Positions 9,438 through 20,849 of a stretch of 64,000 nt of DNA are shown here, in pieces. This DNA comes from Hygrophila difformis. Its lineage: Eukaryota; Streptophyta; Magnoliopsida; Lamiales; Acanthaceae. Under the pieces are notes generated by a model. That model was not told the origin of the DNA and did no database searches. It saw only the letters and a list, made by a program, of their open reading frames with translations. Location of the stretch: positions 54,774,915 to 54,838,914 of the forward strand of contig JAOANR010000006.1 in the NCBI GenBank assembly GCA_030278955.1, written 5' to 3'. Position 1 is the first letter of the stretch, and the number at the start of each line of letters is the position of its first letter. The translations under genes were made by a program, and so were the position numbers.

Positions 9438-12005
9438 ATGCACAAGAGTTCGTCGTCCCAGAATTTTGGCCCCGGCGGCCTGGATCTATCCCAAGCCTTC
9501 TTCATCCCGATAAACGGCGGATCAACGCCGAAGTCGACCAAGCGCCCGACAAAAGTCACCGTCGTCGGCGTGGGCAATGTTGGAATGGCGATCGCACAGA
9601 CGATTCTCACACAGGACCTTGCCGACGAGCTCACGCTTGTCGATGCCAAGGAGGACAAGCTCCGAGGCGAGATGCTAGATCTCCAGCACGCTGCGGCCTT
9701 CCTCCCCCGCACGAAAATCAACACGTCGCTTGACTACTCGGAGACTGCAAACTCCGATTTGTGCATCATCACTGCGGGAGCCAGGCAGAATCCTGGCGAG
9801 AGCAGGCTGAACCTATTGCAGCGGAACGTGGCTCTATTCAGGCACATCGTGCCGCGGCTGGCTAAGTACTCGCCGGAGAGCATAATACTGGTTGTATCGA
9901 ATCCGGTGGATGTGTTGACCTATGTGGCATGGAAGCTGTCCGGATTCCCCGCGAATAGGGTGATCGGGTCGGGCACGAACTTGGATTCGTCCAGATTTCG
10001 GTTCCTGATTGCGGACCATCTCGATGTGAACGCGCAGGATGTGCAGGTGCGATTACTCTTGATATTAATTATGCGAGATATTGCTTTTTGATTATTTTAT
10101 TTTTTTTTTTTGCGAAATATTGCTTTTTGATTATTGTGCATTACTTCTACTATACACTTTAATTTGGAAGAAATTGCAGCTTCAAATTCAATTGTACGAA
10201 TTGTGTGTTTCAGAATATTTTTTGATTGGAGAGTGGAATGCATGACTGTATATCCGTACGAGTAGTTGGTAGACGACAGACACCCCCCAACTACCGACAC
10301 AGCGTGTTTTGTTTGTTGTAAAATCTATTATGATTAGAAAATTGATTTATTATATTTTCATATACTGTGAAAATGCAACATTCACACTGGGCACGCAGTC
10401 CGATATATATTTCTATCAGTTATTAACTCACGTTGTACATAAGTAAAAATTATAAAAATTTGATTTTATAAAACTACAAGATGAGACGATTCTAACAAGA
10501 TCTCACTTGACTATGTTTTCCCTTTTATAACTATTGTATAAACGTGAATCAAAATCGAATAATAAATAGTGTCAAAACACCAAATATTTCATTTTCATGA
10601 GAAAGGAGTAGTACTTCCCACATCATGCATTAGTTAAGAACAGCATTGATTATTTGTTATGAGGTTTGGACCGGCTCTAAATAATCATTTATATCCAACC
10701 TAGCTCCTCATCTTTATCTAATCATTGTCTAAAACTGTAGTTTATAAATTTTGTGATTTTTATATTGTTATTTTTTATTTTTATATATTGTTTAGTTTCA
10801 GATTTTATTTTCGACTAGTTGCCTTTAAATAATGCACGAGTAATGTAGATTTGACAACACTATTAAAATAAAGGAAATGCTAAGTTTAAGTAAATAAGCA
10901 TTATAATCAACAGAATTGAAATGTGTGGGTCGATCAAAGAGACAAACAGATCATATTTCATTTTTGGGGTTGAAAATGAACTAAATTTGAGGAATATGAG
11001 AAGCACATTTTATTTAAAATTTACTTTAACATTTTTTTGAAACCAAACAGAAAAACAAAGCTCAATAACGTTAAATGCAAGTACGTGAGATTTTTTGCTA
11101 TGCATAGAGTAAATAGTCACGATTACGGATACATGCAATTGTCACGTAATACTATATTGGAACAAAACTATACATTTGCAATATCTATGTATTCGCCAAA
11201 TAAGGTAGTCATGTACTGTGGTGTCACTTCAAGAAAAATTGTGGATATGGTAGTTAAAACCTTAATAGCTAATGAATTTCGGTCGCTAAAACTGTGGTAG
11301 CTAACAAATTTCGTTCACAAATTCGGTCACTAACATCTTTAGTGACCAAATTTTATCAAAAAATTTTGGTTACTAGAACATAAAATTCTTGTAGTGTGTG
11401 CTAAGTCTAAGAGTATACATTTGCCTCTTATTAGCAGAAGTTTTTACATCCTCTAAGCAATAAAGCTCATTGCCTCATTCCATCCATATATCTATTTCTG
11501 AAATTTTGTCATGAGGTGAGTAAAAATGCAATTTTCCGTTTATTAATGTTTTTCTTTGCAGGCTTATATTGTCGGAGAGCATGGGGACAGTTCAGTGGCG
11601 CTGTGGTCAAGCATCAGTGTTGGTGGAGTACCTGTGCTTAGCTTCTTAGAGAGGCAACAGATTGCTTACGAGAAGGAAACTCTGGAGAAAATTCACAAAG
11701 AAGTGGTGCAAAGTGCGTATGAAGTTATCAAGCTTAAAGGCTATACATCCTGGGCTATTGGGTACTCGGTCGCTAATTTGGCCCGGACCTTGCTGAGGGA
11801 TCAGAGAAGGATCCATCCCGTGTCCATTCTCGCGAAGGGGTTGTACCAGATCAATGGTGCGGACGTCTTCCTCAGCCTGCCCGCTCAGCTGGGGAGTAGT
11901 GGCGTCTTGGGCGTGACCAACGTGCATCTGAATGACGAGGAGGCTGAGCAGCTCAGGAACTCTGCTAAGACCATTATGGAGGTACAAAGCCAGTTGGGGC
12001 TTTGA
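9438..12005 (+). CDS. LDH: L-lactate dehydrogenase, two exons
   Basis: Exons 9438-10046 and 11562-12005 join in phase 0 across a GT-AG intron and encode 350 residues, a usual plant LDH length. The enzyme interconverts pyruvate and L-lactate with NADH in the cytosol, mainly under low oxygen. The Rossmann glycines are in VGVGNVG (residues 43-49). The substrate-specificity Gln and catalytic Arg of the mobile loop are Q117 and R123 in RQNPGESR. D183 and R186 are in LDSSR, and the catalytic His is H210 in VGEHGDSS. Gln at position 117 favours lactate over malate dehydrogenase. No transit peptide is evident; residues 1-38 are a short variable plant extension. ATG 9438 is the first in-frame ATG after the TATA box. 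No damage is seen. Confidence 0.96.
10388..10612. mobile_element. degenerate Stowaway-like MITE in LDH intron
   Basis: The segment shares ATGAGACGATTCTAACAAGA and neighbouring phrases with the MITEs at 8068-8332 and about 52795-53033, in the same order and orientation, and ends near AAAGGAGTA. Its termini are too decayed to define a TSD, so the borders are approximate. Confidence 0.55.
11225..11396. mobile_element. CACTA-type MITE in LDH intron
   Basis: A 172-bp insertion with ends CACTTCAAGAAAAATTG and, on the other strand, CACTACAAGAATTTTATG, the typical CACTA terminal inverted repeat. It is flanked by the 3-bp duplication TGT (11222-11224 and 11397-11399), the size made by CACTA transposases. 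Subterminal repeats of the TTCGGTCACTAAC type are present. It is non-coding. Confidence 0.8.
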
Positions 12006-12629
12006 TAATTGAACTTTTTGAAGGTATAGTTGGAAAATGGAAATGAATGTGTTTTGTGGTTGATTATTTTTCATAATTATGTATATGATCCTTGGGTTCA
12101 TATAAATATATCACGCATGATATTGTAAGATTTTTATTTACAGAAGTTTGCTACTTTGAGACCGAAGTAATTGTTGCAATGGAAGAATTTTTTCTTTACC
12201 TATGGTACATTTATAATTTTCTTTTAGCAGCTTTGCTTAAAATATTATGTTTACTCCCGTTATTATTATCATCATCTCGCACCTTCTGTTACCACAAAAT
12301 ATTTCCTGTGTTATCTAACAAGCGAGTGACAGTTCATCATCATATTTGTCCTTTAAGGGTTCTCTTGTAGTGTATTCTTGGTTCGCTTCCTCAATATAAG
12401 TAATCCTACTTTCCCGAGAAAAGGAAATGAAATTGTAGAGGGGTTATTACTTACTTATTAGGATAAAAAAAACTAACATTGATTGTATAAGTTATCTCTA
12501 TGACAAAAAAGTGCAACAACTGCTCACAAACATTATTCGATGCATCTTAATTAAGAGTCATAACTGGTTTCGTACAACATTTCATTTCCAGTGTTGATCT
12601 CTGAAGGAGTAGTGAGTAGAGTAGCCCAG
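12006..12629. other. LDH 3' region and spacer
   Basis: LDH 3' UTR and host spacer, AT-rich. A plausible poly(A) region lies in the first 120 bases (AT-rich, ATAAATATA near 12100). No gene is recognised. Confidence 0.4.
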
Positions 12630-13940
12630 CTAGTCCACATGGTCAGAATCAGACAAGCCCACATGATGCATCAGTAGTGAAACAAAAGTGATGAGTTCTC
12701 CTCCTCTGGGGAGTTGTTGAACATGGCCAATTCCTCTGCAATGCTTCGCCCCATAGCACAGCAACTCCACCCAAACTTTCCTCACTATCTCCCACGTTCC
12801 TTCCATACTTTCGAGTTTATTCGCAAGCCTGCTCGCTTGGTACAGCAGCGTCTCCAGGCTCAGTATTTTATCTGTCCATTCTTCTAGAAACAAAAGAATG
12901 TGCCTCCCGATTTTATGATTGATGTCGTGGACTCTTGCCTCAACATCCTTCGACAATCATCTTTTCCTTTGATTTTTTCAAAAAGTGAAAAACATTGCCA
13001 CTTAATTTGTTAAACTTGGTTCGAAAAGCACCCGAGGATACTAGAGGCATTACCATAGTTGGCCTCATTACCAAAAGATAAATCATGTAATCTGAAAGAA
13101 TCTTGCACTCCTTCATATCAGTGCCCAAACTACTACCATGTCCACTGTAACGATCATTTTGGGCTCTATAATACAGAAAGTCAGTCGCAACATGCCATAG
13201 CAATATGCTGTAATCGTACTCTACTTGGCTCACACTCCACTTCACAATACCAAGGTCGCACTGGAACCTAATCTCATACTGATCAACCGTCGTGCCACCC
13301 CTCTGAGAACCAATCATCCTCCTACCTCCGGGAAAAAACTTAAATAGTCCCATAGTTATGCTTGATTTCCCAAATCATTCCATAATAAATCTATTAATCC
13401 AATCCATCCGCTAACTATGCTAATTTTGCTCAATCTATCCCACCCACCCCTTAATGACTATTAACGATGACGCTGCCACGTCAACTCTATTAACGCATTA
13501 ATCTACTGCCACGTCAGCATTAATTGTCATTAGGGGTGAATGGATGGATTGGGCAAATTTAACATAGTTACTGGATGGATTGGGTTAATAGATTTTTTAT
13601 TGGATGATTTGGGAAATCAAGCATAATTATAAGACTATTTGGGTTTTTTTCCTCCTATCTCCAGTATCTTCACGGGCACTGTCCTTCAGATCATTAAAAA
13701 TACTCCGTTTTAAACCTTCGGAGATGGATTGGTGGTACTTGTCCAATAGTTCTTTGTACGTTCTCTTTAATCCCAAGTAATAAATGACATGTTCAAACTA
13801 TTTTGTAGAGCCACGTTTCCTGATGTTGTACCTAATCAAGTTGTACAGATAAATTCTCGGCGAAGAACGGGCATGGGAGAAGAAGAAGATCCATTTCCAG
13901 ATTCCATTCATCAGCCACAACATTACCAATTACAGATAAT
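12630..13940 (-). pseudogene. DUF4220/DUF594-type protein, C-terminal part, disrupted
   Basis: Reading leftwards, 13353-12940 and 12956-12630 contain the C-terminal signature I associate with DUF594 proteins: LWHVATDFLYYR, LSDYMIYLLVMRP and WVELLCYGAKHCRG, ending in GGELITFVSLLMHHVGL. The two segments are in different frames, with an indel near 12950. An upstream segment (13653-13940) reads in a matching frame into the same gene but has an in-frame TAG. A fold-back MITE sits between 13331 and 13652 inside the coding sequence. Family members are plant membrane proteins of unknown function. Only the C-terminal part is secure; the upstream assignment is inference. The 5' part may lie beyond the retrotransposons to the right. 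Confidence 0.72.
13331..13652. mobile_element. fold-back MITE with ~120-bp terminal inverted repeats
   Basis: The left half (AAATAGTCCCATAGTTATGC... from 13342) and the right half are inverted copies over about 120 bp. The centre contains TGCCACGTCA twice. CCTCCTACCTCC precedes it and CCTCCTATCTCC follows it, a 12-bp direct repeat with one mismatch, most simply the target duplication. Long TIRs plus a TSD over 8 bp suggest a Mutator-like derivative. It interrupts the DUF594 reading frame. Confidence 0.75.
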
Positions 13941-13983
13941 TCCTTCCGTAGTGACTTAAGGACCACATATACAACTTACTAAC

Positions 13984-14446
13984 TGTTGTATCGAAAAATT
14001 GTTCGGAAAAGAGGCAAACGAGATGAAAGGGGGGAAATGAGATTGAAGGGAGGCAAGCAAAATTAATAAAAAAAAAAATATGAAGAACTTGAATGGAATG
14101 CTTGTATTAAACAACGAATTGAAAGATTATAACGAATTACAAATGAAAACAGTAAGTGAATTGAAATTACAGAAAGCTATAAAGAAAGCGTAAAGGAAAA
14201 TAAAAATAAAGGCGGCGCTTTTAGCATAGGATTTGAGGTGTTTTTCAAGCCATCTAATTCTAATCTTTATAGGGTGGCAAGCCCTAATAGCGTATACACG
14301 TCTTCTTGCTTGCATCCCTCTTTGAGATCGACAATAACCTTGCACAGTTATAGACTGGGCCACTTTAATATGGATTGGGCCGAATTTTTTGGGCCTAGCA
14401 ATTTCTTTGGGCCAATAATTTGGGCCTCTAAATTCTTGGGCCAACA
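13984..14446 (-). repeat. 3' LTR of gag-only element
   Basis: Starts TGTTGTATCG and ends GGGCCAACA on the plus strand (463 bp). It is similar throughout to 17468-17963 but visibly diverged, lacking about 35 bp that appears tandemly duplicated in the partner (AGCAGTAAATGAATTG... repeat). The adjacent purine-rich AAAGGGACATC on the minus strand (plus 14447-14457) is the likely PPT. Confidence 0.85.
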
Positions 14447-16072
14447 GATGTCCCTTTCGCGTAATTTGTCTGATTAGACCTAAGAAAAATATTGCTGCCC
14501 TCTTGGTCCTTGCTGCCTTCTGTCCGTTCTGCATCCAGCAGCCCTCATCCTTTGCCGCATGAACTTTGCCGCCGCCATCATCATCTTGTCGTGCCATCAT
14601 CATCTTGCCGCGTTGCCTGTTGTCGCCACAGGGCCTCTGCCGCATCTGTCAGGTTGCCACCCAATGTCTCTCGTCTGTCGCCCTTGCCGCCCGGAGCTCC
14701 TTGTTGGCCGCCCAAAGCTTTGCCGTCGTGTTGCCTGCCGCCCTCCCTGCTGCGATCTCTTGGCCGTCTCTGCTGCTTGCACCCAGAGCCTCTTCTTGCC
14801 ACCTCCATTTGTTTGCCGCCTCTCTAGCTTGCCGCCATCTTCATTGTGCCGCTGAAGTTGTGTCGTCGTGATCTGTATCTTCCGCCCATCACACAGCCAC
14901 AGTCTCTCTCTGCTGCCCCATCAGTTCTTGCCGCCTGCCGCCAGCTACAGCCGCCCGGGATCACTTCGTAGCCGCCCGAGCCTTTGCCAACATAGCTTCT
15001 GCCGGTGCCGCCCTTGGTCTTTCCGGGCCGCCCAATCATTGACCGCTGCCGCCCATCACGAGTTGGAGGAGTCGTCAGTTGCTGTCGCCCATCGCGAGTT
15101 GAAAGGAGTCATCAGCCGCCCAGAGCTTGCCGCCAGCACCTCCTGTTGACCACCCGTCTGCGTGCGAAGCTTCGTCCAGAGCTTTGTGTCTTGCCTCATG
15201 TCGACGCTTCGTCCGGAGCTTTATGTCTTGCCCCCCGGAGCTTCGTCCGCAGCTTTCTGACTTACCTCCCGTGGCGCCCGGAGCTTCGTCCGCAGCTCTG
15301 TGACTTGCCTCGCATCGGTGCCCGGAGCCTCGTCTGGAGATTTGTGTCTTGCCTCCTGTCGGCGCCTGGAGCTTCATCCGCCGCTTTGTGACTTGCCTCT
15401 CGTCGGCGCCCGGAGCCTCGTTCGCAGCTTTGTGACTTGCCTCCCGTAACTTTGTGCCTTGCCTCCCGCGGCGTCCGAAGCTTCGTCCGCAACTGTGTCT
15501 TGCCTCTCGTCGCCTGTGTGGCTCTCTTTGACATCTTCGTATGGCCTTGGCCACCTCCATATCCCCTTGGACACCTACGTACAACTTGACCACCTCCGTA
15601 GCCCCTGGGGAATATTCGTAGCCCCTCAGGCATTTTCGTAGCCTTCATAGTTTCTATTTTAGGAATCCGAAGCCACAGAGTGCTCTGCTATTTCGGGAAT
15701 CCGCAGCCACATAGTACCCTGCCATTTCGGGAATCTGTAGCCACTTAGTGCCCTGCCATTTCAGGAGTCCGCAGCCACCATAGCTGTCATTTTGGCGTTC
15801 CGTTGCCACCATAGCCTTTAGTTGCTAGCCACCATCCACCGACCACAACTCTAGTAGGCATATCACGGACGAGGGCTATCAGCCAACGTTACTTAGTCAT
15901 CAACTACCCGGCCTCCAAGGCCACTGTTGATGGCGTTTTAGGCCACTATCCAGGGTTGTTTCCACCAAGGGTCACTGCGGCAGCCACCGCCCTTAGTTCG
16001 TCTTCCGCTTTACCAGGTTTCATTTCCTTGAAATGAGTCCCTTATGTAGCTAGACGCTTCTCATCTTGTTCC
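14447..16072. other. GC-rich non-coding interior of gag-only element
   Basis: A C-rich region full of TTGCCGCC words (14500-15150), then the 44-bp minisatellite, then repeated phrases such as GGAATCCGCAGCCAC (15661-15790). Several open frames occur on both strands only because stop codons are rare here. None resembles a protein I know. Confidence 0.5.
15166..15520. repeat. 44-bp minisatellite
   Basis: About eight copies of a GC-rich unit beginning CTTCGTCCGCAGCTTTGTGA. Copies begin at 15170, 15207, 15241, 15284, 15328, 15372, 15416 and 15481. The regular spacing is 43-44 bp, with shortened copies at the start and one extended copy. The period is not a multiple of three, so no stable peptide repeat is encoded. 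Confidence 0.8.
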
Positions 16073-17442
16073 TCAAAGAAACTTTTCCAAACGGGCCGCC
16101 ATTTCGGCCAGCTGGGCAAGGTCATTGGAGTCTTGCACAATTAAATGCTCCTTTAATTTTGGCAGCATATTTGCCACTGCAATGTTGGCTATTTCCCTAT
16201 CAGGGACAACCATTGTGCATTGACCCTTAAGTCTTTGTAACCTATTGATAAATGTACTTGCCGCTTCATCGGTGAATTGTTTAGCATTAGTTAGATCTGC
16301 CAAACTAACCTGTGCTAATGGAGTGTAGAACCTCTCGTGGAAGGCTCTCTCCAGATCGGCCCAACTCTAAATCGAGTTAGGCCGCAATGATGCGTACCAA
16401 GCAAAGGCAAGTCCAGTAAGGGATGTACTGAACAACCTCAATTTCAGCCAATCGTTGGCCGCCATTTCACCACACTATGCGGTGAATCTGTATGCGGTGA
16501 ATCTGCCCACATGTTCCACGGTGGACTTGTCATCGTCTCCTGAGAACATAGTGAACTCGGGCACCTTGAACCCTCTCGGATAGGGCTACATCGTGTCCAC
16601 CCAGTCAGGATAGGGCTTTCTATAAATAGGCCGCTCCATCGGCCTCAATTGGATCCCGAAATGCTGCTGCATCATATCCGCTAGCAGCTCGGGTGACATC
16701 GTGGGTGCCTACGTAGGAGGCATAGCGGGTGTAGTATTACAGTTGGTGCCACGACCATTACAGTTGGCATGGGCGTGAGCACTGATGAGAAGTTTGCCGC
16801 ATACGGCGCTGTAGAAAAATTCGGCACAAACGGTGCCGCTTGGCGTGGTTGTAAGCTAGGCCTACTGGAGGCCATCAAACAACAATTGGGGACTGGCGTA
16901 TTGTAGATCGGCAACGGAAATGCCGCATAAGTGAAATTCGGCACACTCGGTGCCGTTGGTGCATAGGCGGATATTGTTTGGTAGGGTGAAGGACTGGCCA
17001 GATCACCAACTTCGGATGATGGCGGCTAGCAAGATAAAGCCGCCAAAGTCCTCTGCTGGCCATCGGATGGCCCAGGACATGGGAGATTGGGCGGCGCACT
17101 TGCGCCGCTTATAGCAGCAGTTTCATCGCATATGAAACTACATACTCTGTCGATTAGATCATTCATTATTGGCCGCAGTACATCCATAAGTTGATTGGTA
17201 AGTGGGGGCAGGAACTCGGCTATCGATTCCGTTATCGATAGCTGCGTCTGTTCGAAGACCATAGGGGTTTTCGTAATCCCCTGTTGTGCCCTATTTTCTG
17301 CCGCATCACCGGCGTCATCTGCAGTAGGTGTCCTCGTAGAGAACTTTTCTTGCAGGGACATCTCTTTGAATTTCTGAGTAAGGTTACTTACTAATCTTTC
17401 AGATCTAAGACGCATAAACCCCAAGCGGCTATGGTTTTCCAC
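16073..17442 (-). pseudogene. gypsy-type gag (broken)
   Basis: Reading leftwards from ATG at 17442, a frame continues to 16681 with a TAG at 17026-17028. It is followed, in another frame, by the segment ending at 16073. Recognisable are the pre-capsid phrase PYPDWVD (about 16600), KVPEFT.FSGDD and, at 16303-16073, TFINRLQRLKGQC, part of the retrotransposon gag capsid domain. Further stops and indels lie between 16304 and 16680. No CCHC knuckle or pol follows. It would supply a capsid-like protein, but this copy cannot. Confidence 0.7.
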
Positions 17443-17446
17443 TCAC

Positions 17447-17466
17447 GTCCCACTGGGCGTGCCAAT
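17447..17466 (-). other. primer-binding region of gag-only element
   Basis: On the minus strand the bases TTGGCACGCCCAGTGGG immediately follow the 5' LTR end. This is the position of a tRNA primer site. I do not assign the tRNA. Confidence 0.6.
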
Positions 17467-17467
17467 T

Positions 17468-17963
17468 TGTTATATCAAAAAATTTTACGGAAAGGAGGCA
17501 AACGAGATGAAAGGGAGGCAAACGAGATTGAAGGGAGGCAAGCGAAATTAACAAAAGAAAAAAATTGAAGAACTTGAATGGAATGCTTGTATTAAACAAC
17601 GAATTGAAAGATTACAAATGATAGCAGTAAATGAATTGAAATTGCAGAAAACGATAAAGAAAGCAGTAAGTGAATTGAAATTGCAGAAAGCGATAAAGAA
17701 AGCGTAAAGGAAAATAAAAATAAAGGCGGCGCTTTGAGCATAGGACTCGAGGTGCTTTTCAAGCCACCTAATTCTAATATTTATAGGGTGGCAAGCCCTA
17801 ATAACATATACACGTCTTACACGTCTTCTTGCTTGCCTCCCCCTTTGAGATTGACAATAACCTTGCACATTTATGGATCGGGCCACTTTAATATTGATTG
17901 GGCTGAATTTATTGGGCATAGCAATTTCTTTTGGCCTTGGGCCTCTAAATTCTTGAGCCAACA
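17468..17963 (-). repeat. 5' LTR of gag-only element
   Basis: 496 bp, plus-strand ends TGTTATATC...GAGCCAACA, pairing with 13984-14446. The flanking TSD is CTAAC at 17964-17968. Confidence 0.85.
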
Positions 17964-17997
17964 CTAACTTAGTAGAAACAAAACTGATTTATATATA

Positions 17998-18180
17998 GGC
18001 AATCAGATGTAATAAAAGAACCACATACACAACTTAGCATAAACAAAACATATGTAACTGTTTGTCCCAATAGACAGCCACATCGGCAATCAGATGTAAT
18101 AAAAGAACCACATACACAACTTAGCATAAACAAAACATATGTAACTATTTGTCCCAATAGACAGCCACATCGGCAATCAG
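17998..18180. repeat. 87-bp tandem duplication in host DNA
   Basis: The unit GTAATAAAAGAACCACATAC... starts at 18009 and 18096 (period 87 bp) and the copies are nearly identical. A third, diverged copy is visible if the sequence left of the gag-only element (GGACCACATATACAACTTAC, about 13961) is joined to that right of it. The element therefore inserted into a pre-existing tandem repeat. Confidence 0.75.
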
Positions 18181-20849
18181 TTCAAAAAGCAAACAAAAAT
18201 CGCATCCCGTTAGTCTGGTTAAGGTTTAGATATAAAGTGAAAATTATGAACCTCAATTTTTTGCCTCAAGTTCATAATATCCTTCTCGCTTTTACCGTGT
18301 TTTGAATAAACCTCACCGCAACTGAAACTTTTGACAATTTTTCACATGAGTATTTTCAAAATAAAAGGAATCCCGGTCTTGATTTAATTTAATGAAAATT
18401 AATTTATGATTACGGAGTTGGGATTAGGGATATATGTATAGGTTGTCACGTTTTTATTACTCGTGTTAAGAAACTGTGGCCCGAAAGCGCACGGTGTCAA
18501 AAATTGCAATAATTTGTAGGTAAGCCCGGATCGTTCACTGGAGGATGTGCGATAGAAGCAGGTCCCACGCCATTTTACAAGATTTTCAACTCGGATACTC
18601 GAATCAGTTTGAGAAGTTAACTATCAACTACTTTACTGAATTCAAACTAAGTTATGAAAGCAATTAAAGTTATTCTACAAAGCATATAAAATTCTAGTCT
18701 AGAACGCAGATAAGTTTAAGCTAAAAAGCAATTAAAATTAGGTCTAGAAAGCAGGTAATTTTACCCTATAAAAGCAATAAGATTATTCTAGGAAAGCTGT
18801 AATCTAAGCTACTATCTATGAAGCTGATTCAAAATGATGACAGAATGGACAGGGAGAAAAGAATAAAGGTTGGACAAGATTTAGATAAAGCATAAGTAAA
18901 CTTCCATTTTTTATACACAGATCTCCGTTTGGGATAATCCTGTCAGATAGCTAGTTCTCATGCTCTCAGTACTATGTTCCCTTTAACAGACATGTACTTA
19001 CAGTATGAGTTTACATGTTCTTAAGACCACAAATTCTAAGATACCACATATTCATAACTGCCCCGGGCAGGATATGTTATTTCATCTGTGGTGGACAAGC
19101 AACACCCGACAAATCATTAGTTGAAGTGCCAAGTACTGCTATCATTCCCCCATGTCACACCCAAAGTCTACAAACGAACCCGAACTCTCCCTTAACTCTC
19201 AGACCTAGAAGTAGTTCCACTACTCTCAATACAACCGAGTGACCTCTAAAGAAAGCATTTAAAAGAAAGCGATAAGAAAGCATTTAAAATCCTATCACTC
19301 AGAGGTTTTGAAAGAGTTACCCTGGTAGTATAAGAAGAGCCCCCAGTCATGATGACCGGACGTGGATCAAGAATTCCCGAATCTCGGTGAACCGCTCGCA
19401 GTGTTCACTTCCTTCCGGGTGGTTATGAGATACAAACTAATGAAACGAACTAATAGATTAGCTCGTTCCGGATGCACTCACTCAGGACTCAGAGATAGGC
19501 TTTGGCAGAAGAAGACAACAGTTGAAAGGAACTCAACCTTATCCTAGAAAATAACCAAGGCCTACGCATTGTTCCATTAGAATTATCTGTCACACTGTAT
19601 TTGAATCCAAGTGGACCCCATCTCGGTGTGACAATTAAGACTAAATTCCCAACACATAGCAATTTTGGGGAATAGTAGATTTGAAAACCATTCCCTAAAT
19701 AGGTACTAGACTCTCAGTAGGAACACAGACCATTTCAGTCTAAAAGAGACCTAATCGCTGATTCTGCTTCTAATTCCACAAAATCAACCCTCAATCGAAT
19801 ATGAACTACTCATAACTGAGGAATTTATCCCTTACTTAGATCCGGATTTTATAAATGAATTTTTATTGGAAATTTAATATGCAGTATCTGATTAAATCTA
19901 GACTTCTACTGTCCAAGGGAAGGATCCCAAAATAGTATAGACCACAATATTTACATAATAATATCATGCATAAAGATATATGAAAGTGTAAAATCAATTA
20001 ACCCAAAATATAATTGCGGGCTTAGACAAAATTTGGAACACAGAATGAATTAGCCGGAGGCTAAAGAATGGTGGCGGAATAATTGGGTGGACTGCAAACA
20101 TCTGCTATCCGGTTTCCCAATTACTCGGATGGAATGAATTTAGACAGCAGAAAACCCTATAATGGCTGTGTCGCTACCAGTTGGGCCTCTACTGTCTGCG
20201 AATTCAGATAAAAACCTACATGTTTCCTCTCTGCAATACTCATCAGCTAATATTGACAGATATTCGCTGATTCATATTATAGATTAGAATTTGGGTTTTG
20301 AAATTAAAATAAAGAAAATAAAACTGTATCCGGATAGGAGTCAGCTGAGTAGCTATTATGATCCCGGATGGACGAACCGCCAAGGCTTCCACCGACCACT
20401 ACCCAGACCATGCAAAATAACAGCTAGTAACTAATATCTAGACTACGAGCTAGTTCATCCGTGTGGGAATACCCGCCAACATTAGTCAGATATATTCCTT
20501 ACTAGTTATTTTACACAACACGAGAAAGACAAAATACAATAAAATAAAATAAAATAAAATGAAATACCTTGTATGAGAGACATTGGTTTCGCATGCAAGG
20601 GTATGGAATTAATCCATGCTTAATGACTTAAATAATCCTTCATACCATAATTAATTACAGTCCGGATTATCTACTTAAGGCATCAACATTTTGTTTATAG
20701 GAAAATGTTTTAGTGAAAATTGAACAAAGGTCCTTTAATCATAGTAATTATTGATTTTAATTATTGCTAATCATAATCAGTAATTAATGACTTAAGGGTT
20801 CAATTAATTAATGGTCGGACATGGAGAAACATAAAATTTGGCAGGGGAA

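Larger units (their letters stand above)
10047..11561 (+). other. LDH intron
   Basis: A 1,515-bp intron with donor CAG|GTGCGA and acceptor TTTCTTTGCAG|GC. It separates DVQ from AYIVGEHGD. It is AT-rich and contains two MITE-type insertions (10388-10612 and 11225-11396). No ORF of note lies inside. Confidence 0.93.
13984..17963 (-). mobile_element. short non-autonomous LTR retrotransposon (gag only)
   Basis: Two LTRs (13984-14446 and 17468-17963) flank 3.0 kb. The whole is bounded by the 5-bp duplication CTAAC (13979-13983 and 17964-17968). The orientation is minus: the primer-site region TTGGCACGCCCAGTGGG adjoins the right LTR and a purine-rich stretch adjoins the left LTR. Only gag remnants are present, with no protease, RT or integrase, so it is LARD-like. 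The Gag style resembles Ty3/gypsy of the Tat/Retand type, which is a tentative assignment. Confidence 0.85.

Noticed and set aside
14492..15593. Overlapping long open frames on both strands
   Set aside because: They result from GC-rich, stop-poor repeats. Different frames are open over the same bases, the 44-bp period changes frame, and no domain is visible.
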